Of a stretch of 64,000 bases of DNA, positions 1 through 8,051 are shown in pieces. A program made the position numbers and the translations under genes. Origin of the DNA: Paenibacillus sp. FSL R5-0517 (GTDB lineage: Bacteria; Bacillota; Bacilli; Paenibacillales; Paenibacillaceae); assembly GCF_037974355.1 (NCBI RefSeq), contig NZ_CP150235.1, forward strand, positions 6,820,001-6,884,000, written 5' to 3'. Numbering within the stretch: position 1 is the first letter of the stretch; the number at the start of each line of letters is the position of its first letter. The notes below the pieces were generated by a model, which searched no databases, was not told the origin of the DNA, and worked only from the letters and a program-made list of their open reading frames with translations.

Positions 1-14
1 GAATTTTCGCTTGA

Positions 15-632
15 CTATTTGCCCTGGATCACAAGTCCATATTTATTAAAAATCCAGGATTGGCTCAATTCTTGCATTGCATCATGGCTTATACGCACAG
101 AGGGCTTCTGTTCCTTCATCGCATCTGTGTCCTGTGCCGAGAAGCGAAGCGGCTTTGTTATTTTTTGGATAGAGTCCCTAATCTCATCGAAAAACGCATA
201 GGTCAGCTGCATATGATCCCGGATATCCTCATATATATAGTATTTTCCTTTTTCGTCTTCCAAATTAACCTGAACGCCTTTCGGAAATGAAAGCATGATG
301 TACGGCAGTTCATCCTCTGCCCATTGTGCGTGATATGGGAAAGAAACACCTTCATTTCTCACAAAAAATCCTGAACTTTCCTGATCGGACGCAACAGAAA
401 TGGAATATATAAAGAAGGGACGAACATCATTTCTCTGTTCTCCTGCCACATAATACTGATAGAACGTCTGATACGCCTCATACACCTGACTATAATCATG
501 CTCTGTCCGGGCAGCATTGGTATGACGGAATTGCACCTGTCTCTGCTCGAAAATCTGTAATAGACCTTTCAACTCTTCAGGAGTGATGAAAAACTTCAGT
601 TTATAGAATCCACCATTCTTTAATTTGTCCAT
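15..632 (-). CDS. Uncharacterised cytoplasmic protein, 205 aa
   Basis: Open frame of 205 codons with a GGTGAG-type ribosome binding site about 10 nt before the ATG and a TAG stop close to the window edge. No signal peptide or membrane segment is visible; the protein is rich in aromatic residues (FYKLKFF, YQTFYQYY) and in acidic and glutamine residues. I do not recognise a family or a motif and assign no function. It lies downstream of rplY, but the rplY terminator lies between them, so it is probably a separate transcription unit. Confidence 0.7.
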   Translation of the reverse strand: MDKLKNGGFYKLKFFITPEELKGLLQIFEQRQVQFRHTNAARTEHDYSQVYEAYQTFYQYYVAGEQRNDVRPFFIYSISVASDQESSGFFVRNEGVSFPYHAQWAEDELPYIMLSFPKGVQVNLEDEKGKYYIYEDIRDHMQLTYAFFDEIRDSIQKITKPLRFSAQDTDAMKEQKPSVRISHDAMQELSQSWIFNKYGLVIQGK

Positions 633-686
633 TTCTTTTCGCTCACCGTCCTATATATGTATCTTATTTCCATTATAGTGATGCAC

Positions 687-724
687 AAATTAGCCGTACA
701 GATTATTATCCGTACGGCTAATTT
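687..724 (-). terminator. Rho-independent terminator of rplY
   Basis: Inverted repeat with 13-bp arms (AAATTAGCCGTAC and its complement) about 30 nt past the rplY stop, ending in a short U-rich stretch on the minus strand. Confidence 0.75.
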
Positions 725-755
725 CGAGTTGTTCGGCTCTGCGAATTTGGGATTT

Positions 756-1301
756 TTAAGGTTTAACTACAGAGAGAAGAGACTCATTTCCCTCAGAGAT
801 CACCGTCACATCTGGTGCAAACGTTGCATCACTGACATGTAGTGTTTCTCCAAGCTCCATCGTGCTAATGTCAAATTCAATCGACGTTGGCAAGTGTCTC
901 GGCAATGCCTCCACTTCAATAGAAGCTAATTGAACTTGCACAACTCCGCCCTGTTTTGTGCCAATCGGTGTGCCGTTGAACTTGACAGGAATTTTAGTGC
1001 GCATGATCTCATGGGTCTGCACCTGTTGAAAATCCACATGAATCAAATCTCGTGTAACCGAGTCACGTTGGAGGTCTTCCAATAATACGGTCACTGAGTC
1101 TTTACCTTCAAACTGCAACTCAATAAAACCAGTTGCCCCTTGCTTCAACCATTTTTGAAAATCTATTGTTGGAATATGAACCATCTCATTCTCCGTATTT
1201 CTGCCAAAAACAATGCCTGGCAAACGCCCGGATTTACGTAGGTCCCTAAGTCGGGAAGAATTTAATGGAATGCGTTTTTCCGCTTGAAAAGTAGTAGTCA
1301 T
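756..1301 (-). CDS. rplY: 50S ribosomal protein L25 / general stress protein Ctc
   Basis: 181 aa. Binds 5S rRNA in the large ribosomal subunit. The N-terminal L25 beta-barrel (about residues 1-90, containing RDLRKSGRLPGIVFG) is followed by the TL5/Ctc C-terminal beta domain (about 95-181, GVVQVQLASIEVEALPRHLP). This two-domain length is typical of the Ctc form of Firmicutes rather than the one-domain E. coli form. Strong RBS AAAGAGGAG before the ATG. In B. subtilis ctc is a SigB-dependent stress gene; I do not see a convincing SigB promoter here. A possible 28-codon reading frame ends 1 nt before this start and might be translationally coupled to it. Confidence 0.95.
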   Translation of the reverse strand: MTTTFQAEKRIPLNSSRLRDLRKSGRLPGIVFGRNTENEMVHIPTIDFQKWLKQGATGFIELQFEGKDSVTVLLEDLQRDSVTRDLIHVDFQQVQTHEIMRTKIPVKFNGTPIGTKQGGVVQVQLASIEVEALPRHLPTSIEFDISTMELGETLHVSDATFAPDVTVISEGNESLLSVVKP

Positions 1302-1302
1302 G

Positions 1303-1389
1303 CTATGTTCGCTCCTCTTTAATAAATGATATTTTTACATTTTTCATACACATCCAACCATCCCCTGTTGGGGCTAAAGAGAGAAACAT
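1303..1389 (-). CDS. Possible 28-aa leader ORF upstream of rplY
   Basis: ATG-initiated frame of 28 codons that starts 10 nt after a GGAGG sequence and stops one base before the rplY ATG (TAG-C-ATG). It carries the rplY ribosome binding site inside its last codons, which would suit translational coupling. It contains a small CCCC/GGGG hairpin near its middle. No family is recognised. A competing start 5 nt upstream would encode only six residues. It may also be plain untranslated leader. Confidence 0.3.
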   Translation of the reverse strand: MFLSLAPTGDGWMCMKNVKISFIKEERT

Positions 1390-1461
1390 AGCATCACCAC
1401 CTCCAAATACCATCCATTTGATTTTAAAATACATTTAATGTAAGCTCCCATGATATACATG

Positions 1462-1493
1462 AAGGCACTCTACTCGGAAGAGTAGAATGCCTT
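1462..1493. repeat. Hairpin in the rplY leader region
   Basis: 14-bp inverted repeat (AAGGCACTCTACTC / GAGTAGAATGCCTT, one G-U pair in the minus-strand RNA) with a GGAA loop. No T-tract follows on either strand, so it is not an ordinary terminator. It lies between the nucleotidase terminator and rplY and could be part of the rplY 5' leader. Confidence 0.5.
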
Positions 1494-1589
1494 TGGGATG
1501 CCTCAACCCTATCATAGAAACACTTTTTTGTCGATCAACCTGAAGTATATGATAGAGTATCGTCTACCTCATCCAGACGCCATAGGGAA

Positions 1590-1632
1590 AAAGGAAAAGG
1601 GGCTCTTCCTTTACCAGGAAGAACCCCTTTGA
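1590..1632 (-). terminator. Rho-independent terminator of the SLH 5'-nucleotidase gene
   Basis: Minus-strand stem AAAGGGGTTCTTCC / GGAAGAGCCCCTTTT with a TGGTAAA loop, followed by CCTTTTT, 25 nt beyond the stop codon. Confidence 0.85.
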
Positions 1633-1657
1633 TTATAAGGTTTAAATAAGTTCTACA

Positions 1658-3781
1658 TTATGAAGCTTTAGCTGCAACTGTTTTCTCAATTAATGCTTTG
1701 GCATCATTAGTAGTAAGGCCTTGTTTTGGTTGAAGTGATTTTTGATCTGTTCCACCAAGAATACCTTTATTAATCAGTTTTACCATAGGTTTCATTGCAT
1801 AGGCAGACACGGATTTACCATCTTCGAAACTAGCAATAATCGTGGCAGTCTCTTTATCGGTCGCTTGACCTTTTACCAATTTAGCAAGAATTGTAGCAGC
1901 TTCCTCGCGTGTGATATCCCGATCAGGATAGAAGTTTCCACCGTAGCCCTGGATGAATCCAGCATGCGTAGCTTCAGCAATCGCATCTGCATAGGTCGCA
2001 TCAACCGCTACATCCTTGAATGCAGGTGCTGTAGTTACTTCATTTAATTTCAACATATCCACCAACGCACTTACAAATTCAGCACGAGAAATGACTTCTG
2101 TAGTCGCAGGCGTTTCTGTTGGCTCAGTAGATGCAGCCACGTTAGTGATACGTCCTTCATTCTTAGCTTCAATGTTACCGCCTTTAAATGTTTTGACAAT
2201 GTAATCGTAGAATACATCCAGATCGATCGGACCTGCCAAGGATGATTTGGCATCCATCAGCACTTTATAGTTGTCTCCGCCTGCAGCCATGAAGTTGTTA
2301 ACGACAGCCGTATATGTTTTTGCAGGATCAATGGCTGTGCCGTCTTCCAGACTAAGACCCGTAATGCGCTCTGCAACAGGCTTGTTGAAATCTGCAGCGT
2401 ATTTCAAACCCGAGATTTGTAGTGTCTTGGTGTTTGGTGTGCCGTCAGCATTGGTACCCCATTGCTGTTGCAACAAGGTTTTAACCTGTTCGCCAGTCAG
2501 CTCCAGTTTCACTAATGTATTACCGAATGGTTGAATTTTCGCAAGATCAGCAAAGGTTACATCGCCTTTTGGCAGATCGGCACGAATACCACCTGGATTC
2601 ATAAATGCGAAGTCAGCAGCGCTTGCTTTATCCCCAAAGTCAGCAGCACGCATTGCATCTGCAATCAGGTTGCCCAGAGGCGCTTCATTATTGTAGGCAT
2701 CTGTACGCAAAACAGAACCATCTGTTGTGCCCACTGGCTTCGTCAGTTCAGGGTGCTTGTCCAATGATTTCTTGATAATTGCCAATGTTTCAGGGTCTTC
2801 TTTTACACCCTCTTGGAGAGTCGTTGTAACCGTAGCTGATTTTTCAGTTACATCCCCCGTTGCAGGATCAATCATAAGCTTGATATCTTCAAAAGCCGTA
2901 CCATAAGAATACGCTTGAACAATCAGCTTTCCGTTCACTTCACCGTTAGCCAAAGCATGATTGTCACCTGCAACGATTACGTCAACAGGGGAATCTGCTG
3001 GTAAAGCTTTTGCCAGATCAGCTGCTTCTCCAGTCGTTACGCCTTCTTTGGTGGTTGCTGGATCATGTGCCAACACGATGATCGTTTCTACACCTTGATC
3101 TTGCAATTCTTTTGCATATTTATTAACGGCTTCAACTTCTTCTTCCGGACTTAAGAAACGCACACCAGCTGTACCCGATGGGGATACTTTGCCAGGTGTT
3201 GATTTGGTCACTAGTCCGATGAATCCAATTTTGACTCCGCCTACTTCTTTGATTACATAAGGCTTGATCAGTGTTTTTCCGGTAGCGGTTTCAATGACGT
3301 TTGCATTAACGTAATCAAATTTTGCACCAGCATGTGTTACCTTACCTTCTTTTGGATCCAGGCCACCAAAGATCTGTGCCTTCAAAGCAGCAACACCTTG
3401 GTCAAATTCATGATTCCCCAGAGACCCTACATCAAATCCCATCATATTCATCCATTCCATGGTAGGCTCGTCGCGATCCATAGATGAGACCGGAGCCGAT
3501 GCACCAACAGAATCTCCATTATGGAAGAGTAGGGAGTTTTCATATTTGGCTTGAGCTTCTTTCAGGTAGGTTGCTAGAATTGGAGCCGATCCTGCCTTTT
3601 TATCACCAACGATCGATGTGGTATCTAACTGACCGTGAAAATCATTGATTCCAATCAAGTGTACTTCTACATCATTGCCTGCGGCAGAGACTGAACCTGC
3701 TGCCCCCAGTAGTTGTGTGAGTAATAGTGCAGTAGTAGCGATACGAATTGTGCTTTTGCCCAGAACGTTTTTCCAAGACAT
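1658..3781 (-). CDS. SLH-anchored bifunctional metallophosphatase/5'-nucleotidase
   Basis: 707 aa secreted protein. Residues 1-33 are a Sec signal peptide ending in SVSAA. Residues about 40-270 form a calcineurin-like metallophosphoesterase domain with the metal-binding motifs INDFHGQ, GNHEFDQG, LAHD and GDNH. Residues about 355-510 match the 5'-nucleotidase C-terminal substrate domain (NPGGIRADLP, PFGNTLVKLELTG, AGGDNY). Residues about 565-707 hold SLH repeats (ISRAEFVSAL, ITREEAATILAKL), so the enzyme is probably held in the cell wall by secondary wall polymer. The family (UshA/YfkN) hydrolyses extracellular nucleotides to nucleosides and phosphate. It appears monocistronic, with a terminator on each side. 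Confidence 0.93.
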   Translation of the reverse strand: MSWKNVLGKSTIRIATTALLLTQLLGAAGSVSAAGNDVEVHLIGINDFHGQLDTTSIVGDKKAGSAPILATYLKEAQAKYENSLLFHNGDSVGASAPVSSMDRDEPTMEWMNMMGFDVGSLGNHEFDQGVAALKAQIFGGLDPKEGKVTHAGAKFDYVNANVIETATGKTLIKPYVIKEVGGVKIGFIGLVTKSTPGKVSPSGTAGVRFLSPEEEVEAVNKYAKELQDQGVETIIVLAHDPATTKEGVTTGEAADLAKALPADSPVDVIVAGDNHALANGEVNGKLIVQAYSYGTAFEDIKLMIDPATGDVTEKSATVTTTLQEGVKEDPETLAIIKKSLDKHPELTKPVGTTDGSVLRTDAYNNEAPLGNLIADAMRAADFGDKASAADFAFMNPGGIRADLPKGDVTFADLAKIQPFGNTLVKLELTGEQVKTLLQQQWGTNADGTPNTKTLQISGLKYAADFNKPVAERITGLSLEDGTAIDPAKTYTAVVNNFMAAGGDNYKVLMDAKSSLAGPIDLDVFYDYIVKTFKGGNIEAKNEGRITNVAASTEPTETPATTEVISRAEFVSALVDMLKLNEVTTAPAFKDVAVDATYADAIAEATHAGFIQGYGGNFYPDRDITREEAATILAKLVKGQATDKETATIIASFEDGKSVSAYAMKPMVKLINKGILGGTDQKSLQPKQGLTTNDAKALIEKTVAAKAS

Positions 3782-3924
3782 GAATTACATAACCCCTCTC
3801 CAATTATCGATCCTGAGATATTTTACCATAGTTCAATTCAGAAAAGTCATAGAAAATATCAAATGGTTGTAAAAATATTTGGGAGAATGATAGAGAAGAG
3901 GTGTGTTTACTACTGGCTAAACAT

Positions 3925-3948
3925 AAAGGCACCCCGCAGGGTGCCCTT
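3925..3948 (-). terminator. Terminator downstream of the Ig-repeat SLH gene
   Basis: Minus-strand hairpin AAGGGCACCC-TGCG-GGGTGCCTT with a one-base bulge, followed by TATGTTT. It lies 55 nt beyond the stop of the gene ending at 4004. Confidence 0.7.
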
Positions 3949-4003
3949 ATTACCTTCATATAACGGCTCATAAAATATAGAGATCGAGATATTGCTCGGT
4001 TAA

Positions 4004-6685
4004 CTATAATTCTTTATGCTCTAACATGTTCATTAATAGAACAACGGCCTCTGCTCTAGTGGTTGGTGATTTAGGTATGAAATTATTGTTTCCCATTCCT
4101 TCGACAAGGCCACGTTCCTTCAGCGCGGCCACAGAGGTTTTTGCCCACACAGGAATAGATTTATCATCTGAAAAAAATGTTGCAGCATTGCCTGTAGTAG
4201 GTACCTTAAGCGCATTCGCAACCATCATGGCCATCTCGACACGTGTGATATTGGCATTCGGCCGGAACGTGTCGTCGGGATAACCGCTAAGAATGCCCTC
4301 CTGCACTGCTTGCGAGACTGCCCATTTGGCCCAAGATCCGATTTCCGTTGTATCTGAGAATACCAGTTCTGCCCCAGCTTTTTGTGAATTCAACGCGTTC
4401 ATCAGCATGACTGAGAACTCAGCACGTGTAACGTTCTTCCCCGGACTAAACGTTCCATCGGGATATCCGGTGATTATACCGCTGCTTAACGCTTGTTGAA
4501 TTCTTGCTTCAGCCCAATGTCCCGAGATGTCGCTAAAGTCCAATCCCGTCGCCGGTTCAACTGGAGTATTCAAGATGGGCTTTCCACTAGTTTGATCAAC
4601 AACAAGGACAGCATACTTCGTGAAGTGATTGACCTCGACTGTGATTTGATTCCCTTGAATAATACCTCCATCTACTTTCTCCCATGTCTTGTTCACTTCA
4701 TCAAAATAAAAAACAGCTGCCGAATGATGACGCTCAAGACCTGTTGAATCAAATGTAAACGTCAGTTTTATCGGTATGAGGAAGTTCTCCGTAAAATTCT
4801 TCATAAGTTCAAATACCGGGCTGGCCAGAATTTCTTTATGTGTTAGCAAAGGTTCCGTATTGGAAACTTTATCAATGGATAAAGTCAGCTCACGAGATGA
4901 TGCCCCTGCTGGAATTGAGATTTCAATCTCTTTGCCCAGGCTAACCAACCCTGACTTACCAATCGGAACGGTTATTTTACCTGTTGTTGATTTGACTATA
5001 TTGTCTATCGGGGCGACTGGTGCAGAAGGACTGCTCGGACTTGTTGTTTGTACCGGCTGTACAGTAAAAACAGAGTACGGATTCGACTCCGTTATTCCCT
5101 GTCCTGCGTTACCTGCACCATTGGACACTCCCGTATTTTGAAGGGTGATGACATTGACCGATTTGTTCACATTCGCATGCGGGGTTAACGTTGCTGTCCA
5201 CGTCACTCCCCCATCGGTTGAACGGACAGTAGTCAGTGTACCGCTTGCAATCGTCAGATCTGTGTTATCAAAACCTGACACTGCCTCAGAGAATGTGATT
5301 GTTACCAAGGATGTTTTGCCAAGAGTCAGCGTTCCATCAGCTACAACAATCGTTGCCGTTGGTCGGGAGGTATAGACTGCGTAATTATTCGAAGTAGTCG
5401 TTCCTGTGCCTGCGTTGCCTGCCATATCGCTAATGCCCGAATTATCAAGCGTAATGACATTGGTTCCATCATCAATTCCTACAGTTGGTATCAATGTCGC
5501 AGTCCATGTAATCCCCTCATCAGATGTATGCACAGTACTCAGCGTACCATTTGCAACGGTCAGGTCCTCATTAGTAAATCCTGTAATTGCTTCCGAAAAT
5601 GTAAAGGTGACCTCTGATGTCTTGTCGGCAGTCAGAATCATATCGGCGACGTTAATGGTTGCTGTCGGTCTGACCGTATCAATGGCGAAGGTATTGGAAT
5701 CCGTTGTACCTGTACCTGATATGCCGCCCTGATTCACTACACCCGTATTATGGAGTGTAATCTTGTTCGTTCCCGCAGTGATGCCGGCGGTAGGAGTAAA
5801 TTTTGCTGTATACGTAATATTGTCATTCGTAGCCAGATTGGTAATAGTTCCATTCGTCACCACAAGGTCGGCTAGCGTAAAACCGGTCACTGCTTCAGAG
5901 AAGGTGAAGGTCACATCAGACATCTTGCCAATATTCAACGTTGTCTCGGCTACGACAATCGTTGCCGTTGGCCGGGCGGTATAGATCTCATAATTATTCG
6001 AAGGCGTTGTCCCCGTACCCGTATTGCCCGCAATATCACGAATACCGGTATTATCAAGCGTGATAATGTTGGTCGCATCGGTGATACCAATATCTGGCGT
6101 TAATGTCGCGGTCCATGTTATACCTCCATCGGAGGAACTAAGGCCTCTCACCGTACCATTCTCTACTAATAGGTCGGCAACGTTAAAGCCGGTCACTGTT
6201 TCGGAAAATGCGATGGTGATCAGTGATGTCTTCCCAGCGGTTAGAGCCGTATCGGCTACAACAATGGTTGCTGTCGGTCTTAATGTATCAATAGTATAAT
6301 TACTCGAAGTGGACGTGCCCACACCTACAATACCGTCTAGATTCATCACACCTTCGTTGTTCAGGGTTATGACGTTGGTCGCATCTGTAATATCTGGTTT
6401 AGGTGTGAGAGTTGCCGTCCACGTATAACCTCCATCCGAAGAGACCGGTGCAGTCAGTGTGCCGCTTTCCGGAACCGTTAAGTCTCCATTGTCCAACCCT
6501 TGTACCGGTTCTGAGAACGTAAAGAATACCTTTGCGGTGCTGCCAATTCCCAGCAGCGCATATTCCATCGAAATTGTTGATGTTGGAGCCGCAGCATACA
6601 CCTTATCTGATGCTTTGAGACACAACAATCCTGCCATTAGGGATACCACCAGAACAATAATTCCAATCTTCTTCCTTAAATACAT
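4004..6685 (-). CDS. S-layer-type surface protein with five Ig-like repeats and SLH domains
   Basis: 893 aa. N-terminal signal peptide (about 1-32). Five tandem Ig-like domains of about 100 residues follow (about 34-540), each with a KTSLVTITFSEAVTGF-like stretch, a GGITWTATLTP stretch, and a TNVITLDNTGV...GTGTT ending; these resemble the Big_12/Bap-type bacterial Ig repeats. A Ser/Pro linker (about 545-565) leads to a ZU5-like domain (about 570-690: SIPAGASSRELTLSI). Three SLH domains close the protein (about 700-893: GYPDGTFSPGKNVTRAEF). Likely a non-covalently wall-bound adhesin or S-layer-associated protein. No catalytic motif is seen. Strong RBS (GAGGAGG) before the ATG. The repeats are similar but not identical, so recombination could vary their number. 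Confidence 0.88.
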   Translation of the reverse strand: MYLRKKIGIIVLVVSLMAGLLCLKASDKVYAAAPTSTISMEYALLGIGSTAKVFFTFSEPVQGLDNGDLTVPESGTLTAPVSSDGGYTWTATLTPKPDITDATNVITLNNEGVMNLDGIVGVGTSTSSNYTIDTLRPTATIVVADTALTAGKTSLITIAFSETVTGFNVADLLVENGTVRGLSSSDGGITWTATLTPDIGITDATNIITLDNTGIRDIAGNTGTGTTPSNNYEIYTARPTATIVVAETTLNIGKMSDVTFTFSEAVTGFTLADLVVTNGTITNLATNDNITYTAKFTPTAGITAGTNKITLHNTGVVNQGGISGTGTTDSNTFAIDTVRPTATINVADMILTADKTSEVTFTFSEAITGFTNEDLTVANGTLSTVHTSDEGITWTATLIPTVGIDDGTNVITLDNSGISDMAGNAGTGTTTSNNYAVYTSRPTATIVVADGTLTLGKTSLVTITFSEAVSGFDNTDLTIASGTLTTVRSTDGGVTWTATLTPHANVNKSVNVITLQNTGVSNGAGNAGQGITESNPYSVFTVQPVQTTSPSSPSAPVAPIDNIVKSTTGKITVPIGKSGLVSLGKEIEISIPAGASSRELTLSIDKVSNTEPLLTHKEILASPVFELMKNFTENFLIPIKLTFTFDSTGLERHHSAAVFYFDEVNKTWEKVDGGIIQGNQITVEVNHFTKYAVLVVDQTSGKPILNTPVEPATGLDFSDISGHWAEARIQQALSSGIITGYPDGTFSPGKNVTRAEFSVMLMNALNSQKAGAELVFSDTTEIGSWAKWAVSQAVQEGILSGYPDDTFRPNANITRVEMAMMVANALKVPTTGNAATFFSDDKSIPVWAKTSVAALKERGLVEGMGNNNFIPKSPTTRAEAVVLLMNMLEHKEL
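5130..6600 (-). repeat. Five tandem ~300-bp repeats encoding Ig-like domains
   Basis: The coding sequence repeats with a period of roughly 300 bp; the recurring segment encoding TATIVVADxTLTxGKTS is seen near 5340, 5650, 5945 and 6250, with a diverged first copy near 6560. The repeats are protein-coding, not CRISPR or transposon. Confidence 0.8.
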
Positions 6686-7214
6686 ATGCTCCTCCTCTTA
6701 ACGCTCTCTGGACTACTCAATAAAATCAATTCCCTCTTAAATACTTCAAATTTAATCTAATCAATTCGACACATACGTTCGAATTCCTATACCCACAAAT
6801 AAAAATATATCATTTCCCAAGCAGATGTCTTCCTCTATTGAATAGATAGATTTTCATAGAAAATAATGTATTTTATCTTTTTAGTTGCTATAATGGAATA
6901 AAAAGTAATATATTTGAAGCAATCACCTACATAGTCAGCTGAATAACAAGTTTCCATTGAGCTCTCAACCCCTCCACTCCAGGCAACACATCCATTTACA
7001 TATAGTGCATTCAAGCCACTAATTTTGTCTATTAAAGGAGGTGAACCGGAGAGCGCTGTATATCTGATTTCCCTTTAATTATCATTGGGGGATGTGTTGA
7101 TTGCTCTTTCACCACTCCTAACCGAACACTGCGTCGCCATATGCATGATCTGTAAGAGTTTATGGTATTACGTATGAAGTCTCAACCATTCTAAGGAATA
7201 TAGGAGTGTGTCCA
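6686..7214. other. 529-bp AT-rich intergenic region between divergent surface-protein genes
   Basis: Separates the minus-strand Ig/SLH gene from the plus-strand lectin gene. It holds a TATAAT sequence at 6889-6894 without a clear -35 element, and a perfect anti-16S sequence AAAGGAGGTGA at 7034-7044 that has no start codon at usable spacing. I see no gene here. Confidence 0.5.
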
Positions 7215-7841
7215 ATGAATCATTTATTTTTCCCCAAATCTTTTCGAGTTTTTTTGGCTTGCTTGTTGATTCTTGCATTTGCCGTACCAGCGACCGCTTC
7301 TGCCGGCTATCTTGGAGATAAGCTCACGATCGGCCAAAGTATGGCTAAGGGAGACTATCTCACTTCGCAGGATGGCAGATTTTCAGCCATTTGGCAGAAT
7401 GACGGGAATTTTGTCATCTATCAGAATGGTTCTTCTCTTTGGAGTAGCGGTACCAGTAACAGTGGGGCTCTTTCGTTCAAGTTTGAACCACAATACGGAA
7501 AACCTGTCATGTATAAATATGGCATGAAATATCAAGATGTGTACCAATATGGTTATCGTTATGGTTTCAACCCGGCTACAGGTAAATACGAATATTACAC
7601 TGGTTGGGGATGGGATAAAGTTTTGGTGATTGATACTTCTGTACAGGTAGCTGCTTGGTCTCCCAACACCACCTCATGGATTCCAGGTCATCATGGGGGC
7701 AGCTTACCATCTAACACAACAGGTGACACACTAGTCATGCAAAGTGATGGTAATCTAGTTCTCTATAACACAACTCTGACCAATGACTATTATCCAAATA
7801 GTTGGATTCCTGTCTGGGCTTCGAATACGGGCGGTCGCTAA
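7215..7841 (+). CDS. Secreted B-type (bulb/mannose-binding-like) lectin domain protein
   Basis: 208 aa. The start is ATG 7215, which has TAGGAG 8 nt upstream, rather than an in-frame GTG 9 nt earlier. Residues 1-29 are a signal peptide cut after ATASA. The mature part contains two recognisable B-lectin sugar-site motifs, QNDGNFVIYQ and QSDGNLVLYN, matching the QxDxNxVxY consensus of monocot mannose-binding lectins, and the ILWSSGTSNSG-type segments that accompany them. A Tyr-rich insert (YKYGMKYQDVYQYGYRYG) separates the motifs. Bacterial members include lectin-like bacteriocins (LlpA) and carbohydrate-binding exoproteins; this copy is single-domain-sized. Flanked by SLH surface-protein genes, which suggests a role at or outside the wall. 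Confidence 0.82.
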   Translation: MNHLFFPKSFRVFLACLLILAFAVPATASAGYLGDKLTIGQSMAKGDYLTSQDGRFSAIWQNDGNFVIYQNGSSLWSSGTSNSGALSFKFEPQYGKPVMYKYGMKYQDVYQYGYRYGFNPATGKYEYYTGWGWDKVLVIDTSVQVAAWSPNTTSWIPGHHGGSLPSNTTGDTLVMQSDGNLVLYNTTLTNDYYPNSWIPVWASNTGGR

Positions 7842-7879
7842 AAGGTAAATGGATGGGCACGGAATAACTATAGTACAAT

Positions 7880-7906
7880 GAGCCGCATACTTTGCGGCTC
7901 TTTTCT
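7880..7906 (+). terminator. Rho-independent terminator of the lectin gene
   Basis: Stem GAGCCGCA / TGCGGCTC with a 5-nt loop followed by TTTTCT, 40 nt after the stop codon. Confidence 0.85.
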
Positions 7907-7961
7907 GGTATCTAACGTTTTCCGATCCACTCACCAACTTGTATGCACCTCACCGGATAGT

Positions 7962-7997
7962 AAAAAAATCTGAGGAATCTATTCGATTCCTCAGATT
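7962..7997 (-). terminator. Rho-independent terminator of the giant SLH protein gene
   Basis: Minus-strand stem AATCTGAGGAATC / GATTCCTCAGATT followed by a run of seven T residues, 55 nt beyond the stop codon. Confidence 0.9.
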
Positions 7998-8051
7998 AGC
8001 TCAAGATAGCGTGCACATTCTATTAAGTTCAAGTATGTTCACGATGCAAGA

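Noticed and set aside
5130..6600. Regularly spaced repeats that could suggest a CRISPR array
   Set aside because: The period is about 300 bp and the repeats are in-frame Ig-like domains of one long gene.
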